Positions 1 to 8,310 of a stretch of 64,000 bases of DNA are shown here, in pieces (within the stretch, counting starts at the first letter, position 1; every line of letters begins with the position of its first letter). The DNA comes from JAMXLG01 sp963818925 (GTDB taxonomy: Bacteria > Vulcanimicrobiota > Vulcanimicrobiia > Vulcanimicrobiales > Vulcanimicrobiaceae). The position numbers and the translations under genes are program-made. The notes beneath the pieces were generated by a model. The model saw only the letters and a program-made list of their open reading frames with translations, searched no databases and was not told the origin of the DNA. Where the stretch lies: NCBI GenBank assembly GCA_963818925.1, contig CAWFTN010000001.1, positions 62,001 through 126,000 of the forward strand. Reading direction: 5' to 3'.

Positions 1-291
1 CAAGAATACGGCAAGCCGAAAGGAACGCCGGGACGCATCGCGCTTCCGGTTTCAGGCGACGATTCGAAAGCAAAGGCCGTTGTGATGCAGCTCATCGACG
101 AGATCGGATTCGATCCGATCGATGCCGGTACGCTTGCGGAATCGTGGCGCCAACAACCCGGTTCACCGGTCTACACGAACGACTACGATGCAGACCGCCT
201 GAGACAGGGACTGTCCCAAGCAAGTTCGCAACGTACGGCCGACTGGAAAGGCACCGCAAAGAGTCCCGGCACGTTCGAGTCGCCCGCGTAG
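1..291 (+). CDS. NAD(P)-binding oxidoreductase, F420-dependent NADP reductase family (3' part)
   Basis: The frame is open from the first base of the window, so the start and the Rossmann nucleotide-binding part lie outside. The 96 visible residues contain the typical C-terminal half of COG2085 proteins: a GDD(S/A)KAK-type stretch, then LIDEIGFDPIDAGTLAESW and a Q-x-P-GSPVY segment. These line the product side of the fold in NADPH:F420 oxidoreductase-like proteins. In the family this domain transfers hydride between NADP and F420 or a related acceptor. Without the N-terminus I cannot say whether F420 is the partner. The gene ends 11 bases before the convergent cyclase gene and no clear terminator lies between them. 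Confidence 0.8.
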   Translation, partial: QEYGKPKGTPGRIALPVSGDDSKAKAVVMQLIDEIGFDPIDAGTLAESWRQQPGSPVYTNDYDADRLRQGLSQASSQRTADWKGTAKSPGTFESPA

Positions 292-301
292 CGGTAATGG
301 G

Positions 302-1348
302 TCAGGCGGGCTGCGCTTGCGCGATGGATGCACCTACCGGCGGCGTCCACTGATACGTTGCGAATCCATCGACTTCTCTGCCGGTAGGTTCGAAGCCGTG
401 AGCGTCGTTGAGCTTGCGGTGTAGTTCATCCGAAATCTGCAGCCCGTCTTCATCCGCGTACTTTTGCATGTGTCCGGCGATGTCGATGGCGTGGTCTGCC
501 ACCTTTTCAAGGGCGCTGTCTTCGAAGATTGCGACGTGGCCTTCATTGAGCCCGCAACGGATTGCGATCGGTGTACGAAGCTGGTTCTCGTCTCGATTGA
601 ACGTCTCGAGCGCCGAGAGGATCTGTTGAGCCGCGCTTACCGCGAGTTCACGATCCAGAAAGCACGCCATCACGCCGTCCGGCGTCCACGTCTCTTTCCA
701 CGCACCGAATGCCTCGAACGTTTCCCGCACGAGTTCTTCGTATGCCTGGAACGTTGCGTCGATCGCCGTCTTGCGCTCGCCGATCTTCATCTTCGTCGAC
801 CCGACAACGTCAATCGACAAGAACGAACACGTCTTGCGCGATGAGGATTTGAGCGCGTCCTCGATTTCGCGATACCGCTTCAAGAGAATCGCGCGCTGCT
901 GTTCGGATTCCGCGCTCAAGCGATGATGTTGACGTGTGATCGCGACATCCGGAACATTCGAGAGGCGCGGAGGCTTCTTCAGAAGACGCCGGATCGTGAA
1001 ATCAAGGCGCAAGAGCAAAGATTCGATGACCGTGCGGACAATGGCGATGGCAACCGCGAGCATCAGTGGCGCAAAGTTCACGGCTGTTTCGCGCGGCCAG
1101 TGCCAGCCGAACCATGTCGAAACGTCCCGAACGCACGGCGCGAGCGCACGCTCCATCGTCGCGACGGCCGGTGCATTTAACACTTTCGGATCGTGCACGA
1201 ATTCGAACGCGAACATTGCGACGAACCCAACCCCAACGACATACAACGCGAGTGTGAGCAGCAGACGAAGTGCCGAGACGAGCCTCAGCAAAATAGCGCG
1301 AACGGCCACGATGGAAGATCTCCCGGAGTCAGCCACCTGCTCTAGCAA
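302..1348 (-). CDS. Membrane-bound class III adenylate/guanylate cyclase
   Basis: Predicted integral-membrane nucleotide cyclase making cAMP or cGMP. Two hydrophobic spans (about residues 18-45 and 90-112) precede a charged linker and a class III catalytic domain from about residue 178. The first metal-binding Asp sits in SIDVVGSTK and the second in WTPDGVMACF. The C-terminal half continues with the family-like IRCGLNEGHVAIF segment. The open frame begins at a TTG (1348); a GTG at 1309 preceded by GGGAG at about 10 bases is an equally good start. It is the last gene of the polysaccharide operon, 23 bases after the GT2 stop, so it is probably co-transcribed with sugar-polymer synthesis. Substrate (ATP or GTP) cannot be decided from the sequence. 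Confidence 0.85.
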   Translation of the reverse strand: MLEQVADSGRSSIVAVRAILLRLVSALRLLLTLALYVVGVGFVAMFAFEFVHDPKVLNAPAVATMERALAPCVRDVSTWFGWHWPRETAVNFAPLMLAVAIAIVRTVIESLLLRLDFTIRRLLKKPPRLSNVPDVAITRQHHRLSAESEQQRAILLKRYREIEDALKSSSRKTCSFLSIDVVGSTKMKIGERKTAIDATFQAYEELVRETFEAFGAWKETWTPDGVMACFLDRELAVSAAQQILSALETFNRDENQLRTPIAIRCGLNEGHVAIFEDSALEKVADHAIDIAGHMQKYADEDGLQISDELHRKLNDAHGFEPTGREVDGFATYQWTPPVGASIAQAQPA

Positions 1349-1371
1349 CCGTGTGGCTTCCTGCTATATGG

Positions 1372-2811
1372 TTACTCTTCGGCCTTCGGCGTCCACGCTT
1401 TGACGAACAGCCCGGGATATTTCGAGCTTCCGCGTGCAGGCCGGCGGAAGAGCCAGGCCATGAGGCCCATGAAGTTGGCGACGAGCACGAACTGCCGGTA
1501 GCCGAAATTTTCGAGAAGCGTCGCAATGAAGAGCGGCCCGATCGCGCTTAATTCGTACGCGGTGAACGAGATCTCGTCGAGCAAAATCGAGATGACGGAC
1601 CCGAGCGTCGCGAGTAGCAGCACGAGCAGAATGAGCCACAGTTGTGACGTCCAGTCGAGAACTCCGAAAGCTGCCGCTGCGACGCTGAACGCGAGGCCGA
1701 AGGCGACAATGACGGGTGCGAGCCACTCGAAGAAAAACAAGTACGGCATCGTTATCCAACTGAACCATCCGCCGGCTCCAAAGAGCATTTTGCGGTGGAT
1801 CATCATGCACTCCGAGAGATGGCGATGCCAACCCTTACGCTGATTGTAGAGCACGGCCAAGTTCTCGGGGACGTCGGTCCAGCAGACCGGATACGGTGTG
1901 AATGCGACGCGGTACGGACGCCCGGTATGAATGCAGTAGTTGTGCATCCGAAGCGTCATCTCCATGTCTTCCCAGATCGTGTCGGTGCGGAATCCGCCGC
2001 AGCCGAGAATCAAATCGCGACGCCAGAGGCCACATGCACCCGAGACGATACCAAGCGCATTAAACGGTGCGAACCCCATGCGGGTCCCAAGAAATGCGCG
2101 CAAATATTCCATGACTTGAAACCGCTGGATCAGCGTTTTTGGAAGTTCCGGCTTGAAGTGCGTCGCGTTCTTTCCCGCCGTCGGATGACCGACCGCTATT
2201 GCGCCGCCCACCGCCACGGTGCGCCGGTCTTTTTGAAACGGCTCCGTCATCCACTGCAGCGTTTGCCGATGGTAATACGAGTCCGCATCGCTCGAAAAGA
2301 TCAGTGGAAAACGCGCGAGGTTGATGCCGGCGTTGAGCGCATCTCCCTTGCCGCCGTTCCGCTTATCGATCACGCGTAAGTCCGGGTACACCGTCGATTG
2401 ATAGACTTCGACCACTTCGGCGGTCGGAATCTCGATGCGGTAAATACCTTCGTACGGTTCGAGTTTGAACGCGTCGACGAGCTTCTCGAGCGTATCGTCG
2501 GTCGATCCGTCGTTGATGACGATCACTTCGAAGTTGACGTAATCGAGCGCAAGAAGCGATTCGAGGGAGTCGACGATGATGTTGCTCTCGTTGTACGCGG
2601 GAACGAGAATGCTCACGGGCTGATCGAGCGTCGAGTTCGAGCGCCTCACCGGGTCCGCCGCGTGCAGCTTCACGTACCACGGAAGGCGCAATAAGGCGAC
2701 GGCGCCGGTGAAGAGATAGTAGCCGTTCACGATCACAAAGTACGTGAAGAGGAAGAACTCGATTGCGAGTACGACCGAGTCCCACGGTGCGTGTAACCCG
2801 TGTACGATCAT
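1372..2811 (-). CDS. Processive family 2 glycosyltransferase (PgaC/IcaA/HAS-like)
   Basis: Membrane glycosyltransferase that probably polymerises an extracellular polysaccharide from nucleotide sugars. An N-terminal hydrophobic span (about 12-38) is followed by a GT-A domain. This starts at VSILVPAYNE and carries INDGSTDD (first Asp motif), SSDADSYYH (DxD metal site), WEDMEMTLRMH (catalytic acidic motif) and NQRKGWHR, the Q-x-x-(R/G)-W acceptor motif of processive enzymes. Several C-terminal membrane helices (about 345-455) should form the export channel. Its start overlaps the stop of the HEAT-repeat gene by ATGA. Neighbouring UDP-sugar dehydrogenase and epimerase genes supply likely precursors. 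The sugar and linkage are unknown. Confidence 0.9.
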   Translation of the reverse strand: MIVHGLHAPWDSVVLAIEFFLFTYFVIVNGYYLFTGAVALLRLPWYVKLHAADPVRRSNSTLDQPVSILVPAYNESNIIVDSLESLLALDYVNFEVIVINDGSTDDTLEKLVDAFKLEPYEGIYRIEIPTAEVVEVYQSTVYPDLRVIDKRNGGKGDALNAGINLARFPLIFSSDADSYYHRQTLQWMTEPFQKDRRTVAVGGAIAVGHPTAGKNATHFKPELPKTLIQRFQVMEYLRAFLGTRMGFAPFNALGIVSGACGLWRRDLILGCGGFRTDTIWEDMEMTLRMHNYCIHTGRPYRVAFTPYPVCWTDVPENLAVLYNQRKGWHRHLSECMMIHRKMLFGAGGWFSWITMPYLFFFEWLAPVIVAFGLAFSVAAAAFGVLDWTSQLWLILLVLLLATLGSVISILLDEISFTAYELSAIGPLFIATLLENFGYRQFVLVANFMGLMAWLFRRPARGSSKYPGLFVKAWTPKAEE

Positions 2812-3947
2812 AACGTCGCGACCTCAGCCGCCGCCGGTTTTTGGCCGCGGCGGTCCCGCGCCGGCTTCCGCAGCGCAAAGAGTTTGCGTTCCGCGAGCGC
2901 TTGGCGAATCGCGTCGCGAGCGTACCGGTCGGGATGCTCGCGGGCGAACTCCTGCGCGAGCCCGGTGTCGCCGTAAAGCTCAACCACGGCCTCTGCGGCG
3001 CGCAAACGCACCCAATAATCGCGATGCGCAGTCAGGCCCTGGAGCAGATCGCGATCTTCATAGCGCACGCATTTGCGCAGTACGCGCAGTGCCGAGAGCA
3101 AGACGATCGGTGAGTGGTGTTTGGAGTAGCGAAGCGCCAGTGCACGGTCGTTGTCGCCGGCAAGCGGCGCGAGCGATCGCAGCGCGGCCGAAACCGTTTC
3201 TTCGTCCTTCGCGAAATCGAGCACCGTCTTGCAGATCACACGCGCCGTGGCGGGCGAACAGAACCGCATGTAATCCAAGAGCCGCTGCTTTCCGCGTTCA
3301 TCCGCGGCATCGATCACGCGCGACATCGCCGGATCGAGCTCATCGGAACGCACTTCTTTGAGCATCGCTTCGACACGCGAACGCACCCAGTCGTCACGCT
3401 CGCGAACGAGTTCGAGCATACCGTCGATGAAGCCGGGATCGACGCGCAGCGCGCATTGCGCAGCTGCGCGTGAGAGCTCGGCGCCTTCGTCCTCGCAGAG
3501 CGCTACGGCACGATCCACCGCACGGGGCTCGCGGAGGTGCCCGAGGACGTTGAGCGCGAGGATTTTATCGGCGTTGTCGCCTTTCTCGAGCAGACGCAAC
3601 GCGCACTCATCGATGCCGATTTCTTGCGCGTACGCGTCGAGCTTCCGCAGCACCTCATGCGCGCGCGGCTTATCCTTCTCGCGCACCTCGTGAAACTGCA
3701 CGAAGAGCTGCAGCACGATGAACCACTCCTTCGTTCGTACCGAAGGAAGCGGATGCGTCGGCTCTTCTCCGGTGTATGCGGTTTTGAAGACGTTGCGCCA
3801 GCGCGTGGTCACGGCGTCGCGGCGCCGGCGCCGCGCCTCGTTTGCGATGCGAACGACGAAGAGCAGCACGATCAGTGCAAACGTCATCACGGCCGATACG
3901 CCGACGCTCGCTTCGATGATGTAGACGAGAAGATTAGAAGCGTTCAC
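2808..3947 (-). CDS. Membrane-anchored HEAT-repeat protein of the polysaccharide operon
   Basis: A 379-residue protein with one N-terminal transmembrane helix (about 7-33), a basic segment (EARRRRRDAV), then all-helical repeats from about residue 100 to 345. The repeats follow the HEAT pattern: paired helices with conserved Arg/Asp such as HLREPRAVDRAVAL and HRDYWVRLRAAEAVVELYGD. The start is GTG and lies inside the last codons of the YaiO-like gene (14-base overlap); its stop overlaps the GT2 start. HEAT proteins are protein-binding scaffolds. Here it could link the inner-membrane synthase to periplasmic or outer-membrane partners, which is inference from gene order. It has no visible enzymatic motif. 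Confidence 0.85.
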   Translation of the reverse strand: MNASNLLVYIIEASVGVSAVMTFALIVLLFVVRIANEARRRRRDAVTTRWRNVFKTAYTGEEPTHPLPSVRTKEWFIVLQLFVQFHEVREKDKPRAHEVLRKLDAYAQEIGIDECALRLLEKGDNADKILALNVLGHLREPRAVDRAVALCEDEGAELSRAAAQCALRVDPGFIDGMLELVRERDDWVRSRVEAMLKEVRSDELDPAMSRVIDAADERGKQRLLDYMRFCSPATARVICKTVLDFAKDEETVSAALRSLAPLAGDNDRALALRYSKHHSPIVLLSALRVLRKCVRYEDRDLLQGLTAHRDYWVRLRAAEAVVELYGDTGLAQEFAREHPDRYARDAIRQALAERKLFALRKPARDRRGQKPAAAEVATL

Positions 3948-4722
3948 GCAGCGAAACCCGGATTTCGAATCGGCTGTATGCGCCGACCAGCACGTCCCAG
4001 CCCACGCCTGCCTGCCACGCGAGATGCGAATTCATCCAGTGCCTCTCGGTTGCGTTGTACGAATACGCCTGGTAAACGGCCACGGTCGTTCCGACGCCCG
4101 TCGATTCGACGTCGCGTCCGGCGGAGATAGCGAACGACTCGTCGTCGCAGCCCACGGTGCGATCGTAGCCCGCGCGCTCCGAGACCGCCGTGCCGGAAAC
4201 GTTCGAGAGCACGGCGCCGGTGAGCGCGAAGTCGAAATGCGATTGTCCCGCGTAGCGGTCGAACCCGACCGTCGTGATCCCCGCGTTTTGCGTGCTGTAC
4301 GCGCGGTCGACGTACTGCGCTTGCACGCCGTAGCCGCGCGATGCGCGCACGTCGACGCCGCCACCGAGGATCGTCGCCGGAAGAAACGCGTGTGTCGAGC
4401 TGAAGCCGCCAACGAGATCGGCGAGGACGTTGGGAGCGAGCTTGTCATAGACGCCGGCTTCATAAGCTGGATCCGTTTTGCCGAATCGCTGGTCGTCGGC
4501 CGCGCGCAGGTATGCGGAACGCGTATTGCCGTCGCGCACGACCGCTTGCACGAACTGCTCGCGCCACGGGACATTTCCACGCGTCACCGCGGCGCTGGAA
4601 GCGCCGCTGTCGACTTGTACGTAGCTAGTTACAGCGTCACCAAACGAGCACGCCGCAACGGCAGGGAGAGCGGGAAGTACTGCGGCCGCTGTTAGTGACA
4701 AGAACGCGGCGTGGCGGATCAA
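3934..4722 (-). CDS. YaiO-like outer-membrane beta-barrel protein
   Basis: 262 residues with a signal peptide (MIRHAAF...LPAVAA, cleavage near residue 23). The rest is composed of alternating hydrophobic strands such as YGVQAQYVDRAYS, HFDFALTGAVLSN and TTVAVYQAYSYN. It ends in SLRERF, and a terminal Phe is the usual signal for BAM-dependent outer-membrane insertion. This agrees with YaiO-family barrels found beside polysaccharide glycosyltransferases. The TTG start is supported by GGGAGG seven bases upstream and overlaps the epimerase stop (TTGA). Likely role: outer-membrane passage or attachment of the polymer made by the adjacent GT2. Its presence argues for a diderm envelope. Confidence 0.75.
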   Translation of the reverse strand: MIRHAAFLSLTAAAVLPALPAVAACSFGDAVTSYVQVDSGASSAAVTRGNVPWREQFVQAVVRDGNTRSAYLRAADDQRFGKTDPAYEAGVYDKLAPNVLADLVGGFSSTHAFLPATILGGGVDVRASRGYGVQAQYVDRAYSTQNAGITTVGFDRYAGQSHFDFALTGAVLSNVSGTAVSERAGYDRTVGCDDESFAISAGRDVESTGVGTTVAVYQAYSYNATERHWMNSHLAWQAGVGWDVLVGAYSRFEIRVSLRERF

Positions 4723-5696
4723 ACCGCGACCTCCCTGTTCTTCGTCGTTTCGATGACGGCGCTCAGGATATCGTCGAGGCGCGCCGCCGGCGCGAAGTCG
4801 AGCATACGCCGTGCTTTGGTAATGTCGGGAACGCGCCGCTGAATCTCTTCGAATCCGTCCGTATACGCTTGATCGAACGGGACGAATGAAAGCGAGGAAC
4901 TCGAACCTGTCATTTCGATCACTCGCCGCGCGAGGGAGACGATCGACGTCTCTTCGGGATTTCCGATGTTGAACACTTCGCCTGCAAATTCATCGACGCG
5001 TTCCAGCAGGCGGATCAAGACATCCACGACGTCATGGACCGAACAGAAGCATCGCGTTTGAGAGCCGTCGCCGTACACCGTGAGCGGCTTTCCCGCCAGT
5101 GCTTGCGAAACGAAGCGCGGAATCACCATGCCGTACCGTCCCGTTTGGCGCGGCCCGACGGTATTGAAGAGGCGAACGACAACCGGTGATAGTCCGCGTT
5201 CGCGATGCAGCGCCAGCGCGTAAAACTCATCGAACGCCTTCGTGCACGCATAACTCCAGCGACCGACGGTCGGCGACCCGAAGCAGATCGGATCGGTTTC
5301 GAGCGACGGGATGCGTGTGGTCAGACCGTAGACTTCCGACGTAGAGGCGAGGAGAATCGGAAGGTTGTGACGCGCCGCAGCATCGAGCACGACCTCCGCG
5401 CCGCCGGCATTCACCGCAATCGTTTCGAGCGGGCTCTCCATGATGATCTTCAATCCGATACGCGCCGCTAGGTGAACGACGGCATCGCATGTTTTCATCG
5501 TCGCATTGAGTGTGGAGACGTGCCGGATATCCGAGTCGACGAACGTAAAGCGCCGGTCGTTCATCAAGTGCGCGATGTTTTCGAGCGAGCCGGTCGAGAG
5601 ATCGTCGAACGCGACGACGTCGTTGCCTGCTCGCAGAAGTGTTTCGGCGAGATGCGATCCGATGAACCCCGCTCCGCCGGTGATGAGGATCTTCAT
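4719..5696 (-). CDS. NAD-dependent nucleotide-sugar epimerase/dehydratase (extended SDR)
   Basis: 325-residue extended short-chain dehydrogenase. The NAD-binding GGAGFIGSHLAE motif is at residues 7-18, VAFDDLSTGS follows, and the catalytic Y-x-x-x-K is in WSYACTKAFDEFY. The segment VVRLFNTVGPRQTGRYGMV is typical of UDP-glucose 4-epimerase and UDP-glucuronate decarboxylase relatives. It would convert a UDP-sugar, probably the uronic acid made by the neighbouring dehydrogenase, into a precursor for the GT2. ATGA overlap with the dehydrogenase gene upstream. Exact specificity (epimerase or decarboxylase) cannot be fixed from motifs alone. Confidence 0.88.
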   Translation of the reverse strand: MKILITGGAGFIGSHLAETLLRAGNDVVAFDDLSTGSLENIAHLMNDRRFTFVDSDIRHVSTLNATMKTCDAVVHLAARIGLKIIMESPLETIAVNAGGAEVVLDAAARHNLPILLASTSEVYGLTTRIPSLETDPICFGSPTVGRWSYACTKAFDEFYALALHRERGLSPVVVRLFNTVGPRQTGRYGMVIPRFVSQALAGKPLTVYGDGSQTRCFCSVHDVVDVLIRLLERVDEFAGEVFNIGNPEETSIVSLARRVIEMTGSSSSLSFVPFDQAYTDGFEEIQRRVPDITKARRMLDFAPAARLDDILSAVIETTKNREVAV

Positions 5697-7150
5697 AGGC
5701 GTACGATCTGACCTTTCGCTCTCGCACGGTCGTCGGGGCCGATCGCATCACGCGTGTCGACGACAAGGCCGGCATGACGAGCGATCAGTCCGTGGTTGAC
5801 CGTGCTGTGTTTGGTGAGGATGACGACGCAGTCGGTGTTTTCAAGGACTTCAGCCGTGAGCTGCACGCTCTCGAGCACGTCGTAACGGCGCCGGCGCAGA
5901 TACGCGCTGTCTTTGGCAACGCGCAGCGAGCGGCGTTCGCGCTCGATCTTCGCAACAGGACGCCATTCCGGCCAATCATGGAAGTCGAAGTCGAGCACCG
6001 GAACGAGAGGATCGTGATACGCAACGAACGCGCCCTTTGCGCGCAATCGGTCGATCACGGCAATCGCGGGACTCTGACGCGTATCGTCGATGTCGCCTTT
6101 GTAGGCAACGCCGACGATGAGAATCCGCGCGTCGCGCAAGGCTTTTGTCTGCGCGTTCAAGCCGTCCGTGATGAGGTCGACGACATACGCCGGCATCTGC
6201 GAGTTGACTTGATCCGCCAGCTCGATGAAGCGGGCGATGAACCCTTGCTGCTCGGCTTTCCACGCAAGATAGAGCGGATCGAGCGGAATGCAGTGGCCGC
6301 CGACACCGGGGCCCGGCGAAAACGGCATGAATCCAAACGGTTTTGTCGCGGCGGCCTTGACGACTTCATTCGTATCGATGCCGAGATGATTGCACAGCAC
6401 CGCAAACTCATTGATGAGTCCGATGTTGACGAGGCGGAAGGTGTTTTCGAGCAGCTTCACCGTCTCCGCGACGCGTGCCGAAGACACGTCGTGGACGGAA
6501 ACGACGGCCGCGGAGTAAACCTGATGCGCGAGCAACGTGGAGCGTTCGCTGCAGCCGCCGACCACCTTTGGAATCTTGTGCAGCGGATAGCCGCTTCCGG
6601 GGTCAACGCGCTCGGGCGAAAACGCGAGCAGAAAATCGCTGTCGAGTTCGAAACCACGTTCGCGGAACATCGGGAGCAGCAACTCGTCCGTCGTGCCCGG
6701 ATACGTCGTCGATTCGAGCACGATCAGTTGACCGGGCCGCATGGCATCGGCGATGTTCGCAGCCGCGCCGCGAATATACGAAAGGTCCGGGTCCTTCGAT
6801 TTTGCGAGGGGAGTCGGAACGCAGATGATGACGACGTCGCACGCGGTAAGTTGCGAGAAATCGCCGGTCGCGCGGAGGCGATCCGCGTCGATCGCAAATG
6901 CGAGTTCCTTATCGGTGACGTCTTGCACGTGCGAGCGGCGCGCATTCACGCAATCGATGCGGTCGGCGTTCATGTCGAACCCGATCACGCTCCGAAACGA
7001 GCGCGAAAGTTCGAGCGCGAGCGGCAGCCCGACATAGCCGAGGCCGACGATGCCGATCGTCGCAATCCGATCTTCCACGCGCCGTTCAAGGACGGCGAGC
7101 GGTTCCGTGGCCTCGGACTGTGGGATACCGAGCGGCGAGCTGAGATTCAT
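5693..7150 (-). CDS. UDP-sugar 6-dehydrogenase (UDP-HexNAc/UDP-ManNAc dehydrogenase type)
   Basis: Oxidises a UDP-hexose or UDP-HexNAc at C6 to the uronate with two NAD. Visible motifs: NAD site GIVGLGYVGLPLALEL, the catalytic-loop VLESTTYPGTTDE, and the nucleophile Cys in PGVGGHCIPLDPLYL, which is the WecC/TuaD-type signature. The chosen ATG at 7150 has GGAG six bases upstream and gives 485 aa. The frame extends to 7189 but those residues look non-homologous. It is the first gene of the minus-strand polysaccharide operon, so the promoter should lie in 7151-7326. A 23-residue insertion-like stretch near residue 390 (many Arg/Leu) is slightly unusual. Confidence 0.9.
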   Translation of the reverse strand: MNLSSPLGIPQSEATEPLAVLERRVEDRIATIGIVGLGYVGLPLALELSRSFRSVIGFDMNADRIDCVNARRSHVQDVTDKELAFAIDADRLRATGDFSQLTACDVVIICVPTPLAKSKDPDLSYIRGAAANIADAMRPGQLIVLESTTYPGTTDELLLPMFRERGFELDSDFLLAFSPERVDPGSGYPLHKIPKVVGGCSERSTLLAHQVYSAAVVSVHDVSSARVAETVKLLENTFRLVNIGLINEFAVLCNHLGIDTNEVVKAAATKPFGFMPFSPGPGVGGHCIPLDPLYLAWKAEQQGFIARFIELADQVNSQMPAYVVDLITDGLNAQTKALRDARILIVGVAYKGDIDDTRQSPAIAVIDRLRAKGAFVAYHDPLVPVLDFDFHDWPEWRPVAKIERERRSLRVAKDSAYLRRRRYDVLESVQLTAEVLENTDCVVILTKHSTVNHGLIARHAGLVVDTRDAIGPDDRARAKGQIVRL

Positions 7151-7326
7151 GCGTCTCCAAAGGGGAACGGCCGGGCGCTCTAACGGCAACCGGCGAACCC
7201 TACTCCAGCATCTTGGCGCTCGCTTGTGAATTTTTCAACCTCGGTTACTTTAATTTACAGCCAAGCAATGGCCAAGAAGCCTCCGCGAACGCGGCGGCTA
7301 TGGCTCTGATGGGAGAATTTTGGGCC

Positions 7327-8310
7327 TTACCTCCCGAGCGGCGGGTGCGGCGAGTGCTTCGGGTGGACTGGAAGCTGCCGGCGGAGGTTCGGATGCTCGC
7401 GCAGCGAGCCGGTGTAGTACATCACGGTGCCGCGGCCGCTCGTCGCGGTCACGACGGGACCCGACTGAAACGACCCCTCGGACACGACATGGCCGTCGCC
7501 GCTGTGCGCGTCGATCTGCGCGCCCCCGCGCGCGATGCCGAGCGCGATGTTCCCGCGCTCGCTTTCGAAACGCGCGAGGCCCGGTTGAAAACTGCCGTTG
7601 TCGTAGATGATCGATCCGGTCAGACTCGTCGCTTCGATTTGTCGCGCGGTGCAGTTCTCGAAGAACATATTGCCGCGTCCGGTTCGCGCGCGCACGCGAT
7701 CGAACGTCGAATTACGAACGATGACCGGACCATTGTTGACTTGAAGGCCGCCGGTTCCGCTGACGTCGTTGAGATACAATAAGCCGGCCCGCACCGTCGC
7801 AAAGAATGTCCCGCCGTGATATCCGTCGATCGAAACTTCGCCTCGTCCGACACGCGCAACGAGCAGGGGCGATCCATTCGGAATGGAGAGCGTCAGATTT
7901 CCGACACCCTCGAATACCACCGCGTCGTGCGGTGATGGATCGAGCGCCGCAATGAGAAACGGCTCGGGCGGCAGCATGAGCGGACCTTCAGGCGTGTCGA
8001 TCGTTTGCGCGAAGAACGTGAACGCCGGCGGAAGATTCGGCGGAACGCGTTCGATATGGCGGACGTTGATCGTCGAATCCGCATCGATCTGCACATCGTT
8101 ACGATTCCAGGTGCGCACCGTCACCATGCCCGTTTGAAGTTGCGCGAAGACGACCGGCGCGCCGGTCGTCGCTACCGTTTGCGTATCGGCACTCGCGCTC
8201 GTCACGCTTGCCGGTACCAATAGAAAAGCGAACAGGAAGCACGCGACCCCCTGCCGCCATCCGTGTAACCCCACGATGCGATTGTACGTGCGGTTTCGCG
8301 GGCAGGTCAT
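7327..8310 (-). CDS. Secreted beta-helical (DUF4097-like) protein coupled to a two-component system
   Basis: 327 residues with a clear signal peptide (hydrophobic core VACFLFAFLLVPASV, cleavage after SADTQ-proximal Ala). The mature part is strand-rich with Asn/Gly turns: VRTWNRNDVQIDADS, LTLSIPNGSPLLVARVGRGEVSIDGYHGG and HSGDGHVVSEGSF. It resembles the repetitive DUF4097 beta-solenoid seen again in the gene at 11607. Its ATG overlaps the histidine kinase stop (ATGA), so it is translated with the sensor and is a plausible sensory or output partner of it. The open frame could extend to 8556 but that part is the kinase antiphase. No enzymatic motif seen. Confidence 0.8.
   Translation of the reverse strand: MTCPRNRTYNRIVGLHGWRQGVACFLFAFLLVPASVTSASADTQTVATTGAPVVFAQLQTGMVTVRTWNRNDVQIDADSTINVRHIERVPPNLPPAFTFFAQTIDTPEGPLMLPPEPFLIAALDPSPHDAVVFEGVGNLTLSIPNGSPLLVARVGRGEVSIDGYHGGTFFATVRAGLLYLNDVSGTGGLQVNNGPVIVRNSTFDRVRARTGRGNMFFENCTARQIEATSLTGSIIYDNGSFQPGLARFESERGNIALGIARGGAQIDAHSGDGHVVSEGSFQSGPVVTATSGRGTVMYYTGSLREHPNLRRQLPVHPKHSPHPPLGR

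Noticed and set aside
7279..7298. GC-rich hairpin as a terminator for the two-component operon
   Set aside because: Two-base loop and no T run on either strand; probably coincidental.
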